This document shows positions 17,491-26,905 of a stretch of 64,000 bases of DNA, piece by piece. Each line of letters starts with the position of its first letter. Position 1 is the first letter of the stretch. Source of the stretch: an uncultured Rhizobiaceae group bacterium (GTDB lineage Bacteria > Pseudomonadota > Alphaproteobacteria > Rhizobiales > Rhizobiaceae); contig CALIOE010000019.1 of NCBI GenBank assembly GCA_938044775.1, positions 1-64,000 of the forward strand, written 5' to 3'. The position numbers were made by a program, and so were the translations under genes. Under the pieces are notes generated by a model, which saw only the letters and a program-made list of their open reading frames with translations, was not told the DNA's origin and searched no databases.

Positions 17491-18593
17491 TTGGCACCAC
17501 ATTCAGCTTCTATCTCGCCCGGCATTTTCTGCGCAACGTGATGTTTATCTTCCTGTTGTTCCTGGGACTGATCGTCTCGATTGATCTGATCGAACTGTCG
17601 CGGGAGCTTGGCAAGTTCAACAATGTCAGCTTCTCAGACATATTTCTGATTGCCGTGTTTCGCGCACCATCCTTCGCCGGTGAGGTCTTGCCCTTCGCCT
17701 GTCTGTTTGCGGCCGTCGCTTCCCTTCTGGTGCTCAACAAAAAACTGGAGCTCGTGGTGGCACGCGCCTCAGGCCTGTCGGTGTGGCAGTTTCTGCTCCC
17801 GTTGCTCGTCGCGGCGGCGTTACTCGGTCTCGTAGCTGCTGTCTTCTACAGTCCGTTATCGGTTGCCGGACAACAGTTTTCCCGGGCCACAGAGGCCGAG
17901 GCATTCGGCAGGGTGAAAGGCAGTTTCAGCAACAAAACAGCGAATTTCTGGCTTCGCGTGGGCAGTCCCGATGGCGATACCATCATCCGGGCCAAACTCG
18001 AGGAACAGAATGGTCGGCGTCTGACCGCCGTTTCCATCTATGTTTATGACAGCACCGGCGGGTTCAGGGTTCGCTACGATGCGAAAAGAGCCGATTTCGA
18101 ACTTGGGAGCGGACGACGCAACCAATATGTGCTCACCAACGTTTCCGAGACGTCGGTTGGGAAAAAAAGCATTAAGCGCGAACGGGTCATTGTGCCGGTC
18201 AACATCACGCCGGCCCAACTCAAGGCCAACGTGACCCGGGCCCAGGATGTCCCGATCTGGAACCTGGCTCTGGCCGCCCAGAGAGCGGCGATTTCGGGCA
18301 ACAACCCTCTGCCCTTTCAGACCCAGTTTCATGCTCTTTTGGCGCAGCCAATGATGTTTGTCGCGATGGTCCTGATCGCTGCAACAATATCGTTAACTTT
18401 CGCACGATTTGGGCAGAGCGGAGGACGGATTCTCTGTGGTATTTTGGCAGGCTTTGTGCTCTACGTCTTAACGAAACTGGTTATCACTTTCGGGAGCAAT
18501 GGCCTGGTGCCTCCAATGCTTGCAGCATGGACGCCGGCCTTTGTGGGGACTTTGATTGGTGTGACGATATTGCTCTACCAGGAGGACGGCTGA
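17487..18593 (+). CDS. lptG: LPS export ABC permease LptG
   Basis: LptG (368 residues) is the partner permease of LptF in the LPS extraction complex. Like LptF it has three membrane helices, a periplasmic jellyroll domain (about residues 120-260) and three more helices. FSFYLARHFLRNVMFIFLLF at the start and the SIDLIELSRELGKF segment are typical of the family. It overlaps lptF by 4 bases and its stop codon directly abuts the TTG start of lptD, so the three LPS-export genes form one tight operon. The ATPase LptB is not in the window. Confidence 0.95.
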   Translation: MIGTTFSFYLARHFLRNVMFIFLLFLGLIVSIDLIELSRELGKFNNVSFSDIFLIAVFRAPSFAGEVLPFACLFAAVASLLVLNKKLELVVARASGLSVWQFLLPLLVAAALLGLVAAVFYSPLSVAGQQFSRATEAEAFGRVKGSFSNKTANFWLRVGSPDGDTIIRAKLEEQNGRRLTAVSIYVYDSTGGFRVRYDAKRADFELGSGRRNQYVLTNVSETSVGKKSIKRERVIVPVNITPAQLKANVTRAQDVPIWNLALAAQRAAISGNNPLPFQTQFHALLAQPMMFVAMVLIAATISLTFARFGQSGGRILCGILAGFVLYVLTKLVITFGSNGLVPPMLAAWTPAFVGTLIGVTILLYQEDG

Positions 18594-20966
18594 TTGCGCG
18601 CGCTCCTGCAAAAACTTGACGACCGTCAGCTGATCCTGAGGCAATTCATGGCGACGGCCATGATTTCAACCGCCGCGGCAGGACTGGGATTCGTTGCCCA
18701 TGAATGGCACGGCAGTGGCGTCGCCTATGCACAAAGCTTACCTCAGCAAAGTGATCCCAATGCCCAATTGCTGCTGAAAGCGGATACGCTCACCTACGAC
18801 AATGACGCTCAGGTCGTAACGGCTGCAGGTGCTGTGCAGCTCGACTATGACGGCTACAACGTGGTTGCAGACCGGGTATCTTACAATCAAAGAACCCGCA
18901 GGGTCAGGGCTTACGGCAATGTCGAAATCATCGAGCCCGACGGGAACAAGATCTATGCCGACGAAATAGACCTCACCGACGACTTTGGGCAGGGCTTCGT
19001 CAATGCACTCAGGGTGGAAACCCCAGACAACACCCGCTTTGCTGCCGAAAGCGCGGAGCGGTTTGCCGGACAGAAAACCGTTTTTCACCATGGCGTCTAT
19101 ACAGCCTGCGAACCCTGTCAGGACAAACCCGACAAGGCACCAATCTGGCAGGTAAAGGCCGAAAAAGTCATTTTGAACGGGGTCGAAAAGACGGTTACCT
19201 ATCGCAACGCGAAGTTTGAGCTCTTCGGACTGCCGATTGCTTACCTGCCCTATTTCAGCCACGCCGATCCATCGGTAAAGCGTAAAACCGGTTTGCTCAT
19301 CCCGCAGATCGGCTATGACGACGAGCTCGGTTTTTGGTATCAGCAAGGCTTTTTCATCGAAACAGGGGATACTCACGATCTCACCCTGACTGCAACCGGC
19401 TACTCCAAGCAGGGCGTGCTCGCCCAGGCTCGCTGGCGCCACCAGCTGGAAAACGGGTACTACGAAATAGAAGCTGCGGGCATTCGCCAGGAAGAGCCCA
19501 ACGCGTTTGATACTCTGCCTGATAGTGCCGAAACCGGCCGTGGTCTGATCGCAACGAGGGGCGAATTCAAGATCAATCCCCGTTGGTCTTTCGGTTGGTC
19601 GGTGCTCAAGCAGACCGACCTGAACTTTGGCCGCACCTACGAAATCGAGGGATGGAGCGGCACCAACATAACCAACGAGATTTATCTGCGCGGCCTTGGC
19701 AACAAGAGCTACTTCGACCTCTCGGCCCGCGAATATCTTGTCCAGTCGACCGACACGCCGGCGTTCTCTGACGAAAGCCTCCAGCCCCTGGTTCTGCCAT
19801 CGCTCGACTACAACACCGTCAAAACCAGCGAACTGACCGGCGGCGAGTTCACAATGGACGTGAACATCACACGTATTGACCGCGACAGGCTGGACGAGCG
19901 CAACACCGGCGTTGGCGAAGATTTGCGTGTTGCGGGTGCCCAGGGAGACTACACACGGGCCAGTGTCGATGTCGGCTGGCGCAAGACGTATTATTCGTAC
20001 AGCGGTGTAACCGCCTCGCCGTTCTTTAACCTTCGCGCAGACAGCACTTCGACCGACGTTTTCGCCAACCCGGACCTGAGTTCGGGTGGAACCCTAATTG
20101 ATCAGGGTTCCAATTTCCGATTCATGCCGACCGCCGGGCTTCAGGTGAGTTACCCCCTGCTGATCCGCACTGACCGCACAACCCAAATTCTTGAGCCGAT
20201 AGCGCAGCTTCTCGTGCGTCCGGATCTTGGCTTCAGCGGGGTGTTGCCCAATGAGGACGCGCAAAGTCTGGTGTTTGACACCACCAACCTGTTTTCGGCC
20301 AACAAGTTTTCGGGCTATGACAGGATTGAAAGCGGAACACGCGCCAATCTTGGTGTTCGCTACTCTGCTCAATTCGACAATGGTCTGAGCCTTAACGCGA
20401 TGGTGGGGCAATCGTTCCACATCGGCGGCGACAACCCCTATGCCCGTGAAGATGACCCCACAAATGTGGGTGAGGAATCGGGCCTCGAAACAGATCGTTC
20501 TGACTATGTGGCATCTTTGGGCATCGGCTTTGCCAGCGGCTTCAATTGGACCACTCAGGTGCGGCTCGACGAAAGAGACCTGGACCTGCGTCGCCTGAAC
20601 ACTGTCGCGTCTTACGCGACGCCCAAGTGGAATGTATCGACGAATTACACGTTCATCGAAGCGCAGACAGACTACAGTTTCGCCACCGATCGTGAACAGG
20701 TTGGTTTTTCAGCCTCGTACAGATTCGCTGAGCATTGGCGCACTTTCGGCGGTGCTCAGTTCGATCTCGAAAACAGCGCGCTGGTCAGCAACAGCATTGG
20801 CATTTCCTATGCGGACGAGTGCTTCTCGTTCAGCCTTGCCTTCTCTGAAACCCGCGACCGGTTTTCAGACAGCCCTTCTGACAAAAAAATATCCTTCCGC
20901 ATCGGAATTCGGACGATCGGGGATTTCGACGGAAGCGTCGATGTTGACGACACTGCAACATTTTGA
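18594..20966 (+). CDS. lptD: LPS-assembly outer-membrane protein LptD
   Basis: LptD (790 residues) forms the outer-membrane barrel that, with LptE, inserts LPS into the outer leaflet. The TTG at 18594 immediately follows the lptG stop. The signal sequence has a long N-region and a hydrophobic core at about residues 20-35, with likely cleavage after AYAQS. Residues about 60-160 are the OstA/LptA-like jellyroll, and the rest is the beta-barrel. A CEPC pair near residue 178 and one late cysteine (ADECFSF, about residue 743) could form the disulfides known to matter in E. coli LptD. A small stem-loop follows the stop at 20980-20995. Confidence 0.95.
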   Translation: MRALLQKLDDRQLILRQFMATAMISTAAAGLGFVAHEWHGSGVAYAQSLPQQSDPNAQLLLKADTLTYDNDAQVVTAAGAVQLDYDGYNVVADRVSYNQRTRRVRAYGNVEIIEPDGNKIYADEIDLTDDFGQGFVNALRVETPDNTRFAAESAERFAGQKTVFHHGVYTACEPCQDKPDKAPIWQVKAEKVILNGVEKTVTYRNAKFELFGLPIAYLPYFSHADPSVKRKTGLLIPQIGYDDELGFWYQQGFFIETGDTHDLTLTATGYSKQGVLAQARWRHQLENGYYEIEAAGIRQEEPNAFDTLPDSAETGRGLIATRGEFKINPRWSFGWSVLKQTDLNFGRTYEIEGWSGTNITNEIYLRGLGNKSYFDLSAREYLVQSTDTPAFSDESLQPLVLPSLDYNTVKTSELTGGEFTMDVNITRIDRDRLDERNTGVGEDLRVAGAQGDYTRASVDVGWRKTYYSYSGVTASPFFNLRADSTSTDVFANPDLSSGGTLIDQGSNFRFMPTAGLQVSYPLLIRTDRTTQILEPIAQLLVRPDLGFSGVLPNEDAQSLVFDTTNLFSANKFSGYDRIESGTRANLGVRYSAQFDNGLSLNAMVGQSFHIGGDNPYAREDDPTNVGEESGLETDRSDYVASLGIGFASGFNWTTQVRLDERDLDLRRLNTVASYATPKWNVSTNYTFIEAQTDYSFATDREQVGFSASYRFAEHWRTFGGAQFDLENSALVSNSIGISYADECFSFSLAFSETRDRFSDSPSDKKISFRIGIRTIGDFDGSVDVDDTATF

Positions 20967-21050
20967 TGACGAACATCTCGCTTCAACGCCGAAGCTCATG
21001 TTCTTACCTTATTTTGATGCCATTGAACCGCCGTCCCGCGCGCGGTAAAA

Positions 21051-21088
21051 GCTCAACGGGTCGAGCGATCAATGAATCGGCGTTGAGC
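21051..21088. repeat. 8-bp inverted repeat upstream of the surA-like gene
   Basis: GCTCAACG (21051-21058) and CGTTGAGC (21081-21088) form a perfect inverted repeat with a 22-base spacer, ending about 30 bases before the surA-like start. It could be an operator or a leader hairpin; no clear promoter was identified around it. Confidence 0.3.
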
Positions 21089-21117
21089 CCGGACGAAACT
21101 GGTATGGAACGAAAAAC

Positions 21118-22122
21118 ATGCGGATGAACACATCACTATCGCTGATATTGGGGATCGGCCTGCTGACGGCGTGCTCGCAATCGGGAGGCTCCGTATCTGA
21201 CGTCAAACCATTGACTGCCGACAAGCCCGTGACCACCGGGGCACCTGAGATCAAGAAGATCAACAAGAAGGGCGGCACAAAATACGCGGTCCTCGTCAAC
21301 AACGAACCGATAACCACCAATGACATCAAGCGACGGGCCAACTTCGTGAAGTTGCGCCGCATGAAGGGAAACCGGACGGCTATTGCCCGTAAAGAGCTGA
21401 TCGAAGAGAAACTCAAGATGCAGGAAGCACGCCGCATCAATGCTGTTGTGTCGGATTCCCAGGTCGACACCGCCTATGTGAATTTCGCTAAGCGAAACAA
21501 GATACCGCTGTCCGAATTCAACAAAGTGATGAGCCGCTCGGGCGTTACCAAGCGTGGATTCAAGCAGTTCATCAAGGCGCAGATGAGCTGGCAGCGCGCA
21601 GTCGGCGGCCGAATGCGCGCTGAATCGCGTGGCGGTGCGGATGGTAACAAAGGCCCCAAATACCTTCCTGCAATTGGAGCGGGAACCCAGGATGTCAAGG
21701 AATACACCATCCAGCAGATTGTCTTCGTTGTGCCCAATAACAAACGCGGAGCCCTGCTGCGAAAAAGGCGGCTTGAGGCGAGCCAGTTTCGTAACCGCTA
21801 TCCTGGCTGTGAAGGCGCCCAGGCAGTGGCAGTCAAGCTGAAGGATGTCTCCGTCATTGCCCGCGGGCGTGTTCGTGAAAGCCAGTTGCCGCCCAACTGG
21901 GCCGGCGCAATTTCTTCCACGCCTGTCGGCAAGCTGACCAAGCCTCAGGATACGGAACGCGGTGTGGAAATGCTCGCCGTCTGTCGCGAACGTCTTGTAA
22001 AAGAGGAAAAACGGTCCCCAGACGACATCTTCTCTGGCGGCGACCTGAACAAAGCGGCCACGAAAGTGGGTGAGAAATATTTGGCAGAACTGAGGGACCG
22101 CGCGGTCATCAAGGAACGCTAA
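21118..22122 (+). CDS. SurA-like peptidylprolyl isomerase/chaperone, predicted lipoprotein
   Basis: This 334-residue protein has a lipoprotein signal peptide: a hydrophobic [14 protein letters not shown], with the lipobox LTAC at about residues 16-19, and a small polar stretch after the cysteine. Residues about 55-160 match the SurA N-terminal chaperone domain ([19 protein letters not shown]). Residues about 190-310 fit a single rotamase-type domain but with weak motif conservation, so isomerase activity is uncertain. The lptD-surA-pdxA-rsmA order supports a role in outer-membrane protein folding, including LptD. Classical SurA is soluble and periplasmic, so a lipid anchor is unusual. Pfam assignment was not run. 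Confidence 0.8.
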   Translation: MRMNTSLSLILGIGLLTACSQSGGSVSDVKPLTADKPVTTGAPEIKKINKKGGTKYAVLVNNEPITTNDIKRRANFVKLRRMKGNRTAIARKELIEEKLKMQEARRINAVVSDSQVDTAYVNFAKRNKIPLSEFNKVMSRSGVTKRGFKQFIKAQMSWQRAVGGRMRAESRGGADGNKGPKYLPAIGAGTQDVKEYTIQQIVFVVPNNKRGALLRKRRLEASQFRNRYPGCEGAQAVAVKLKDVSVIARGRVRESQLPPNWAGAISSTPVGKLTKPQDTERGVEMLAVCRERLVKEEKRSPDDIFSGGDLNKAATKVGEKYLAELRDRAVIKER

Positions 22123-22127
22123 ACCCT

Positions 22128-23183
22128 TTGATTCACAAGCACATTGCCACATTGCCGCTTGCCGTCACCATTGGCGAGCCGGCGGGCATAGGACCGGACG
22201 TCGTTCTGGACGTTTGGAATGGCGACCAGCGAAACACTCTTCCGCCATTTGTCTTGCTGGCCGACCCCAACCAGCTGCAGCAGCGAGCGGCGCTCCTGGG
22301 CATCGAGATCAAGCTCAGCATTTTAACGTCCCGTGATGGATTTGAAGCCCGGCGCGATGAAGACGAGGATTCGCTGCCGGTTCTTCCCCTGGCTGCAAAA
22401 TTGCAGGGCAGTGCCGGACGACCCTCAGCAAAAGATGCAACCGGCGTGATCGAGTCAATAGATCGGGCTGTGGATCTGGTTCATGGCGGCCTTGCCAGCG
22501 GTGTCGTAACGCTGCCGATCAGCAAGAAAACGTTGTATGATGCTGGCTTCAAATATCCTGGCCATACCGAATATCTCGGCGTCCTTGCACAGCGATGGGC
22601 TGACAGCAGCCGCACCCGGCCGGTCATGATGCTGGCAGGACCAGAGCTGCGCACCGTACCTGTAACCATACACATTCCATTGCACGACGTTGCCGGCGAG
22701 CTGACAACCAACCTGATCGTTGAAACCGCACGGATCACCGCATCCGATCTCAGGAGTCGCTTCGGAATTGCGTGCCCCCGCCTGGTCATTTCTGGGCTTA
22801 ATCCGCATGCCGGAGAAGATGGCGCGCTGGGTAGCGAGGACGCGAGTGTCATTTTGCCTGCCGTCCAGCTCTTGCAGGCCGAAGGCGTGGATTGCATCGG
22901 TCCCCTGCCCGCAGACACCATGTTCCACGCTGCTGCCCGTGCCCGATATGACGCCGCTCTGTGCATGTATCATGATCAGGCTTTGATACCGGCCAAGGCT
23001 CTGGCGTTTGATGAGGCTGTCAATGTAACGCTGGGACTTCCCTTTGTGCGAACATCTCCGGATCACGGAACCGCATTCGATATTGCAGGAACGGGCCAGG
23101 CCAGCGCCGCAAGTTTTGTGGCAGCCTTACGCATGGCCAACGAAATGACGTCCCATTCTGTCGCCCAAAGCGTATCGGCATGA
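22128..23183 (+). CDS. pdxA: 4-hydroxythreonine-4-phosphate dehydrogenase PdxA
   Basis: PdxA (351 residues) oxidises 4-phosphohydroxy-L-threonine in the DXP-dependent pathway to pyridoxal phosphate. Motifs include [15 protein letters not shown] at the N-terminus, the metal-ligand histidines in GHTEYLG (about residue 142), [14 protein letters not shown] (about 223-236) and [13 protein letters not shown] (about 307-319). The start is TTG 22128, with AAGGA 12 bases upstream. The gene overlaps rsmA by 4 bases (ATGA). The surA-pdxA-rsmA order is widely conserved in proteobacteria. Confidence 0.96.
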   Translation: MIHKHIATLPLAVTIGEPAGIGPDVVLDVWNGDQRNTLPPFVLLADPNQLQQRAALLGIEIKLSILTSRDGFEARRDEDEDSLPVLPLAAKLQGSAGRPSAKDATGVIESIDRAVDLVHGGLASGVVTLPISKKTLYDAGFKYPGHTEYLGVLAQRWADSSRTRPVMMLAGPELRTVPVTIHIPLHDVAGELTTNLIVETARITASDLRSRFGIACPRLVISGLNPHAGEDGALGSEDASVILPAVQLLQAEGVDCIGPLPADTMFHAAARARYDAALCMYHDQALIPAKALAFDEAVNVTLGLPFVRTSPDHGTAFDIAGTGQASAASFVAALRMANEMTSHSVAQSVSA

Positions 23184-24049
23184 GTCACATCGACAATCTG
23201 CCGCCCCTGCGCGATGTCATCAGAAAATTCGACCTGGCGGCCAGGAAAGCACTTGGCCAGAACTTCCTGCTCGATCTGAACCTCACCATGAAAATCGCCC
23301 GTGCGGCGGGCGACCTTTCACACACGACAGTTCTTGAGATCGGGCCCGGACCAGGCGGACTCACACGTGCTCTTCTCGCCAGCGGCGCAAAGCGGGTTAT
23401 CGCGATTGAACGCGACGCCAGGTGTCTCCCTGCGCTGGCACAGATCTCCCACAGTGCCGATGCGCGGTTGCATGTTGTGGAGGGCGACGCACTGGCCCTC
23501 GATCACAGGGAAGTCCTTGCGAACCATGGCGTCAGGCTTGGAGAGGATTCCGTCAAGGTGATTGCCAATCTTCCCTATAACATCGCAACTCCGCTTTTTA
23601 CGGGATGGGTTGGTGGCTCCGACTGGCCACCGTTTTGGGACGGAATGGTGCTGATGTTTCAAAGGGAAGTTGCGCATCGGATAACGGCACATGCCGGTGA
23701 CAAGGCCTGGGGCCGGCTCGGCGTTTTGAGTGACTGGCGAACCCATGCTGAAATAGCGTTCGACCTGCCGCCACAGGCCTTTACGCCACCGCCAAAGGTG
23801 ACATCGTCAGTGATCATGATTCAGCCGCGCGAAAAGCCACTGGCAGCAGAGATCCGGCATCTCGAAACGGTGACCCAGGCGGCGTTCGGGCAGCGCCGAA
23901 AAATGCTCCGTCAGAGCCTCAAGGGAATTGCCGGAGCGGCTTTGCTGGACGACACCGGGATCGCCGGAACGCTGCGCGCTGAGGAATTATCCACCGAGCA
24001 ATTCGTGGCACTGGCCACCGCCAGGGAACGGCTTGTAAAGTCTATTTGA
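23180..24049 (+). CDS. rsmA: 16S rRNA dimethyladenosine transferase RsmA (KsgA)
   Basis: RsmA (289 residues) dimethylates two adjacent adenosines near the 3' end of 16S rRNA, a late ribosome assembly step. The start region has the family block [12 protein letters not shown]; motif I is [15 protein letters not shown] and motif IV is [13 protein letters not shown], which carries the NLPY catalytic signature. The C-terminal helical domain follows [12 protein letters not shown]. It overlaps pdxA by 4 bases and its end overlaps the convergent gmk by 8 bases. Confidence 0.97.
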   Translation: MSHIDNLPPLRDVIRKFDLAARKALGQNFLLDLNLTMKIARAAGDLSHTTVLEIGPGPGGLTRALLASGAKRVIAIERDARCLPALAQISHSADARLHVVEGDALALDHREVLANHGVRLGEDSVKVIANLPYNIATPLFTGWVGGSDWPPFWDGMVLMFQREVAHRITAHAGDKAWGRLGVLSDWRTHAEIAFDLPPQAFTPPPKVTSSVIMIQPREKPLAAEIRHLETVTQAAFGQRRKMLRQSLKGIAGAALLDDTGIAGTLRAEELSTEQFVALATARERLVKSI

Positions 24050-24698
24050 GCAATTCGTTGACAAAGCCATGCAGACCCACTCGCCTGTCACGACGCAGGC
24101 GTTCGGAGATGAGAATTGACTGCACTTCAGAAAATGCGCGGTTCAAATCATCGTTGATAATGACATAGTCATATTCCGCCCAATGCTTCATTTCCGTCTT
24201 GGCGTTTTCAAGCCGCCGTTCGATGACATCTTCGGCATCCTCCGCACGCCTCACCAAGCGATTACGAAGTTCCTTCATGGACGGTGGCAAAATAAAAATG
24301 CTGACGATGTCGGCGCGCGCAGCTTCGAACATTTGAAGCGCACCCTGCCAATCCACGTCGAATAACATGTCTCGACCCTGCGACATCGCCTGTTGAACCG
24401 GTCCAAGCGGCGTCCCATAAAAATTTCCATGTACCTCGGCGGACTCCAGCAGGCCGTCATTGTCGCGCACCATCTCGAACTCACGCTGCGAGATGAAGTG
24501 ATAATGCGTCCCCTCAATCTCGCTTGGCCGACGGCCGCGGGTCGTGACCGACACCGAAAGCTGCAACTCCGGTTCTTCTCTCAGCAGGTTCCTGGCAATG
24601 GTCGACTTGCCCGCGCCGGATGGCGATGACAGAACCAGCATGAGCCCTCGGCGGTCTACACGTGAAGAGAGACGCTGATTGAGGTCGCCGGAAACCAT
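24042..24698 (-). CDS. gmk: guanylate kinase
   Basis: Gmk (218 residues) phosphorylates GMP to GDP. The P-loop is [16 protein letters not shown], the GMP-binding region contains [21 protein letters not shown], and [12 protein letters not shown] follows, all typical. The visible N-terminus is slightly long (about 18 residues ahead of the P-loop strand). It is the last gene of the run fabD-fabG-acpP-fabF-mltG-yicC-gmk and lies 6 bases after yicC; the yicC-gmk pairing is common in proteobacteria. Confidence 0.96.
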   Translation of the reverse strand: MVSGDLNQRLSSRVDRRGLMLVLSSPSGAGKSTIARNLLREEPELQLSVSVTTRGRRPSEIEGTHYHFISQREFEMVRDNDGLLESAEVHGNFYGTPLGPVQQAMSQGRDMLFDVDWQGALQMFEAARADIVSIFILPPSMKELRNRLVRRAEDAEDVIERRLENAKTEMKHWAEYDYVIINDDLNRAFSEVQSILISERLRRDRRVGLHGFVNELLK

Positions 24699-24704
24699 TA
24701 TGAT

Positions 24705-25592
24705 CTACTCCACATTGAGGACCTGTTCGCGAAACTGATCGATCACAACCTTCATTTCAAGGCCTGTTTCGGTCAGTGAGACAGCGCTTGATTTGGAACA
24801 GAGGGTGTTGGTTTCGCGGTTAAATTCCTGAGCCAGAAACTCGAGCTTGCGGCCCGCCGGACTGCCGCTTTCAACCAGCCCGCGCCCAGCCGTGACGTGG
24901 GCTTCCAAGCGGTCCAATTCTTCGCGAATGTCGGCGCGGGTGGCAAGAAGCGCGGCCTCCTGATGCAATCTGTCGGAGTCAAGCTTTACGGACTCTTCCA
25001 GCAGTTTCGTGATCTGCTCCACCAAGCGAGACTTGATTGCTTCCGGTTGGGTGCCCGGGTCAGCTTCTGCGCGCTTCCGGAGGCTGTCTACAGCATCCAG
25101 ATGCCCGAACAGAATACCCGCCATTGCTTTACCCTCTTGCAACCGATGGTCCTTCAGCTCGTCCAGAGCCTGGATCGCACCAGACAGCAGGGCCGTCTCC
25201 AGCACCTGATGCTGATCAGCGTCCAGTGTCGGTTCGACAAGCTCCAAAACACCGCGCAGCCCCAGGATCTGCGCTGCACTGGATGGCGATGTGCCGGCGC
25301 GGTCGTCTATCGCCTTTATCGCGCTCAATACCTGAGTAAGCGCCGCGTCGTTGATGGTGGGAACTGCCGTGGAAGGCCCCCCGGTCAATGTCAGGGAGAC
25401 CTGTAGGTTACCGCGGGAAAAGCGCTCTGCTGCGGCTTTCCGCACGGCCGCTTCGAGTCCGTCAAACCCGGGAGGCAGGCGAAGCCTGAGGTCAAGCCCC
25501 TTGCCATTAACCGAACGGATTTCCCAAGACCATACCACACCTGCTGTTTCGCCGTTGGTGCGGGCGAAGCCGGTCATACTCTGCAGGCTCAA
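24705..25592 (-). CDS. yicC: YicC family protein (putative endoribonuclease)
   Basis: This 295-residue YicC-family protein has an N-terminal YicC domain beginning LSLQSMTGFAR and a C-terminal DUF1732 domain ending with GRKLEFLAQEFNRETNTLCSK. E. coli YicC has been reported as an endoribonuclease that affects small-RNA turnover; the same activity is inferred here only by family. I choose TTG 25592, which overlaps the mltG stop as TTGA; the longer frame to 25649 would run into mltG. Gmk follows 6 bases downstream. Confidence 0.9.
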   Translation of the reverse strand: MSLQSMTGFARTNGETAGVVWSWEIRSVNGKGLDLRLRLPPGFDGLEAAVRKAAAERFSRGNLQVSLTLTGGPSTAVPTINDAALTQVLSAIKAIDDRAGTSPSSAAQILGLRGVLELVEPTLDADQHQVLETALLSGAIQALDELKDHRLQEGKAMAGILFGHLDAVDSLRKRAEADPGTQPEAIKSRLVEQITKLLEESVKLDSDRLHQEAALLATRADIREELDRLEAHVTAGRGLVESGSPAGRKLEFLAQEFNRETNTLCSKSSAVSLTETGLEMKVVIDQFREQVLNVE

Positions 25593-26779
25593 TTGCTCTG
25601 CTCGCTTTGCTGGGCGGCTTTTCTGCGCTCCGCTTCGATCTCCCGCCACTTGGCGACGTTGCGATTATGCTCCTCAAGCGTCTTTGCGAAAACATGCCCG
25701 CCGGTCCCATCGGCAACGAAGAAAAGATCATCCGTTTCCAGCGGATTGGCAACGGCTTTAAGAGAGGCGATTCCGGCATTTGCAATCGGCGTGGGCGGCA
25801 ATCCATCAATCTGGTAGGTGTTGTAGGGCGTTTGCTTCTCCAGTTCGGACTTGCGCAGACCTCCGCGGTCCTTTGGTTTCCCCTTGCCTCCCCAGATACC
25901 GTAGATAATTGTGGGATCGGTCTGAAGCCTCTGCCCATTTCGTAAGCGGTTGATGAAAACGGAAGCCACGTGGGGACGCTCCGAGCCGACGCCAGTCTCC
26001 TTTTCGACAATGGAAGCCAAAATGGCCATTTCCTGCGGAGATTTCAGCGGCAGGCCATCTACTCTGCTCGCCCAGACTTCCTCCAGCGCCTTTTTCTGTG
26101 CGTCCTTCATCCGCTGCACCACCCCCTCCCGGCTGGCACCGCGCTGAAATACATAAGTATCGGGCAGCAGGCTGCCTTCCTCCGGCACGTCTGGCAATTC
26201 GCCGGTCAGTACCGGATCCGCTGCTACCCGCTGGATAATCTGATAAGAGGTCAACCCCTCCGGCAACGTGATCGAGTAGGTTATGGGCTTGCCCTCGGTC
26301 AACTCCAGCATGACCTGTTGCATACTCATGCCAGGCTTAAAACCGAACTCGCCCGCCTTGATCGACTTGTCCTTGCCTGAGGCCTGAACACCGCGCTTGA
26401 AAATTTGCATGGCGCCCTGCTCGGGAATGATTCCTTTCTCCTCAAGCTGGGCGGTCACAATGTTTAGTCCGGTTCCGGGTTTCACAACCACGGTGGCCGC
26501 CTGCGACAGCGGTCCGGGCTTCTCAAACTCGGTCTTGCCGTACCAGATTACGGCACCGAAACCGAGCACGCCGAGAAAGACCAGCGTGAGCATAAAACTG
26601 GCAAGCCTGACGAAACCGCTGCGGGCAAAGCGAGACCGCTTCCTGACCGGAGTTTCTGCATCCCGGACCGTCCCTGGAAGGCCGTCCTCAAACGAATGTT
26701 CGTTGTCAACATGCACTTCGTCACCGCGTGGCGGGGCGACGTTTCTTCCAAAAGAGTGTTTTCCTGGTTGATCGCTCAC
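25589..26779 (-). CDS. mltG: endolytic transglycosylase MltG
   Basis: MltG (396 residues from this start) cleaves nascent peptidoglycan strands in the periplasm and sets glycan chain length. A cytoplasmic N-terminal tail of about 45 residues precedes one membrane helix (LASFMLTLVFLGVLGFGAVIW). A LysM-like segment comes next, then the YceG domain with the catalytic glutamate in ASIVEKETGVGSERP. I prefer GTG 26779, which follows GAGAGAG by 8 bases; ATG 26806 is also possible, and an open frame reaches 26905 without support. It lies downstream of fabF and overlaps yicC. The fabF-mltG-yicC-gmk order is typical for alphaproteobacteria. Confidence 0.92.
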   Translation of the reverse strand: MSDQPGKHSFGRNVAPPRGDEVHVDNEHSFEDGLPGTVRDAETPVRKRSRFARSGFVRLASFMLTLVFLGVLGFGAVIWYGKTEFEKPGPLSQAATVVVKPGTGLNIVTAQLEEKGIIPEQGAMQIFKRGVQASGKDKSIKAGEFGFKPGMSMQQVMLELTEGKPITYSITLPEGLTSYQIIQRVAADPVLTGELPDVPEEGSLLPDTYVFQRGASREGVVQRMKDAQKKALEEVWASRVDGLPLKSPQEMAILASIVEKETGVGSERPHVASVFINRLRNGQRLQTDPTIIYGIWGGKGKPKDRGGLRKSELEKQTPYNTYQIDGLPPTPIANAGIASLKAVANPLETDDLFFVADGTGGHVFAKTLEEHNRNVAKWREIEAERRKAAQQSEQSN

Positions 26780-26905
26780 GTCGTTCGCTCTCTCACGAAA
26801 TTGCATTTGCTCGGTTTCATGAAGAATCAAATCTTTGTGGCGAAACCACGGGACAGTACCGCGCCCGCGCCGGTATGCCAAACATCTGCCCGGGCCTGAA
26901 GACAC

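Noticed and set aside
21136-22152. A 338-codon minus-strand frame opposite the surA-like gene
   Set aside because: It is a mirror of a conserved gene in the surA-pdxA-rsmA order, without ribosome-binding site or domain.
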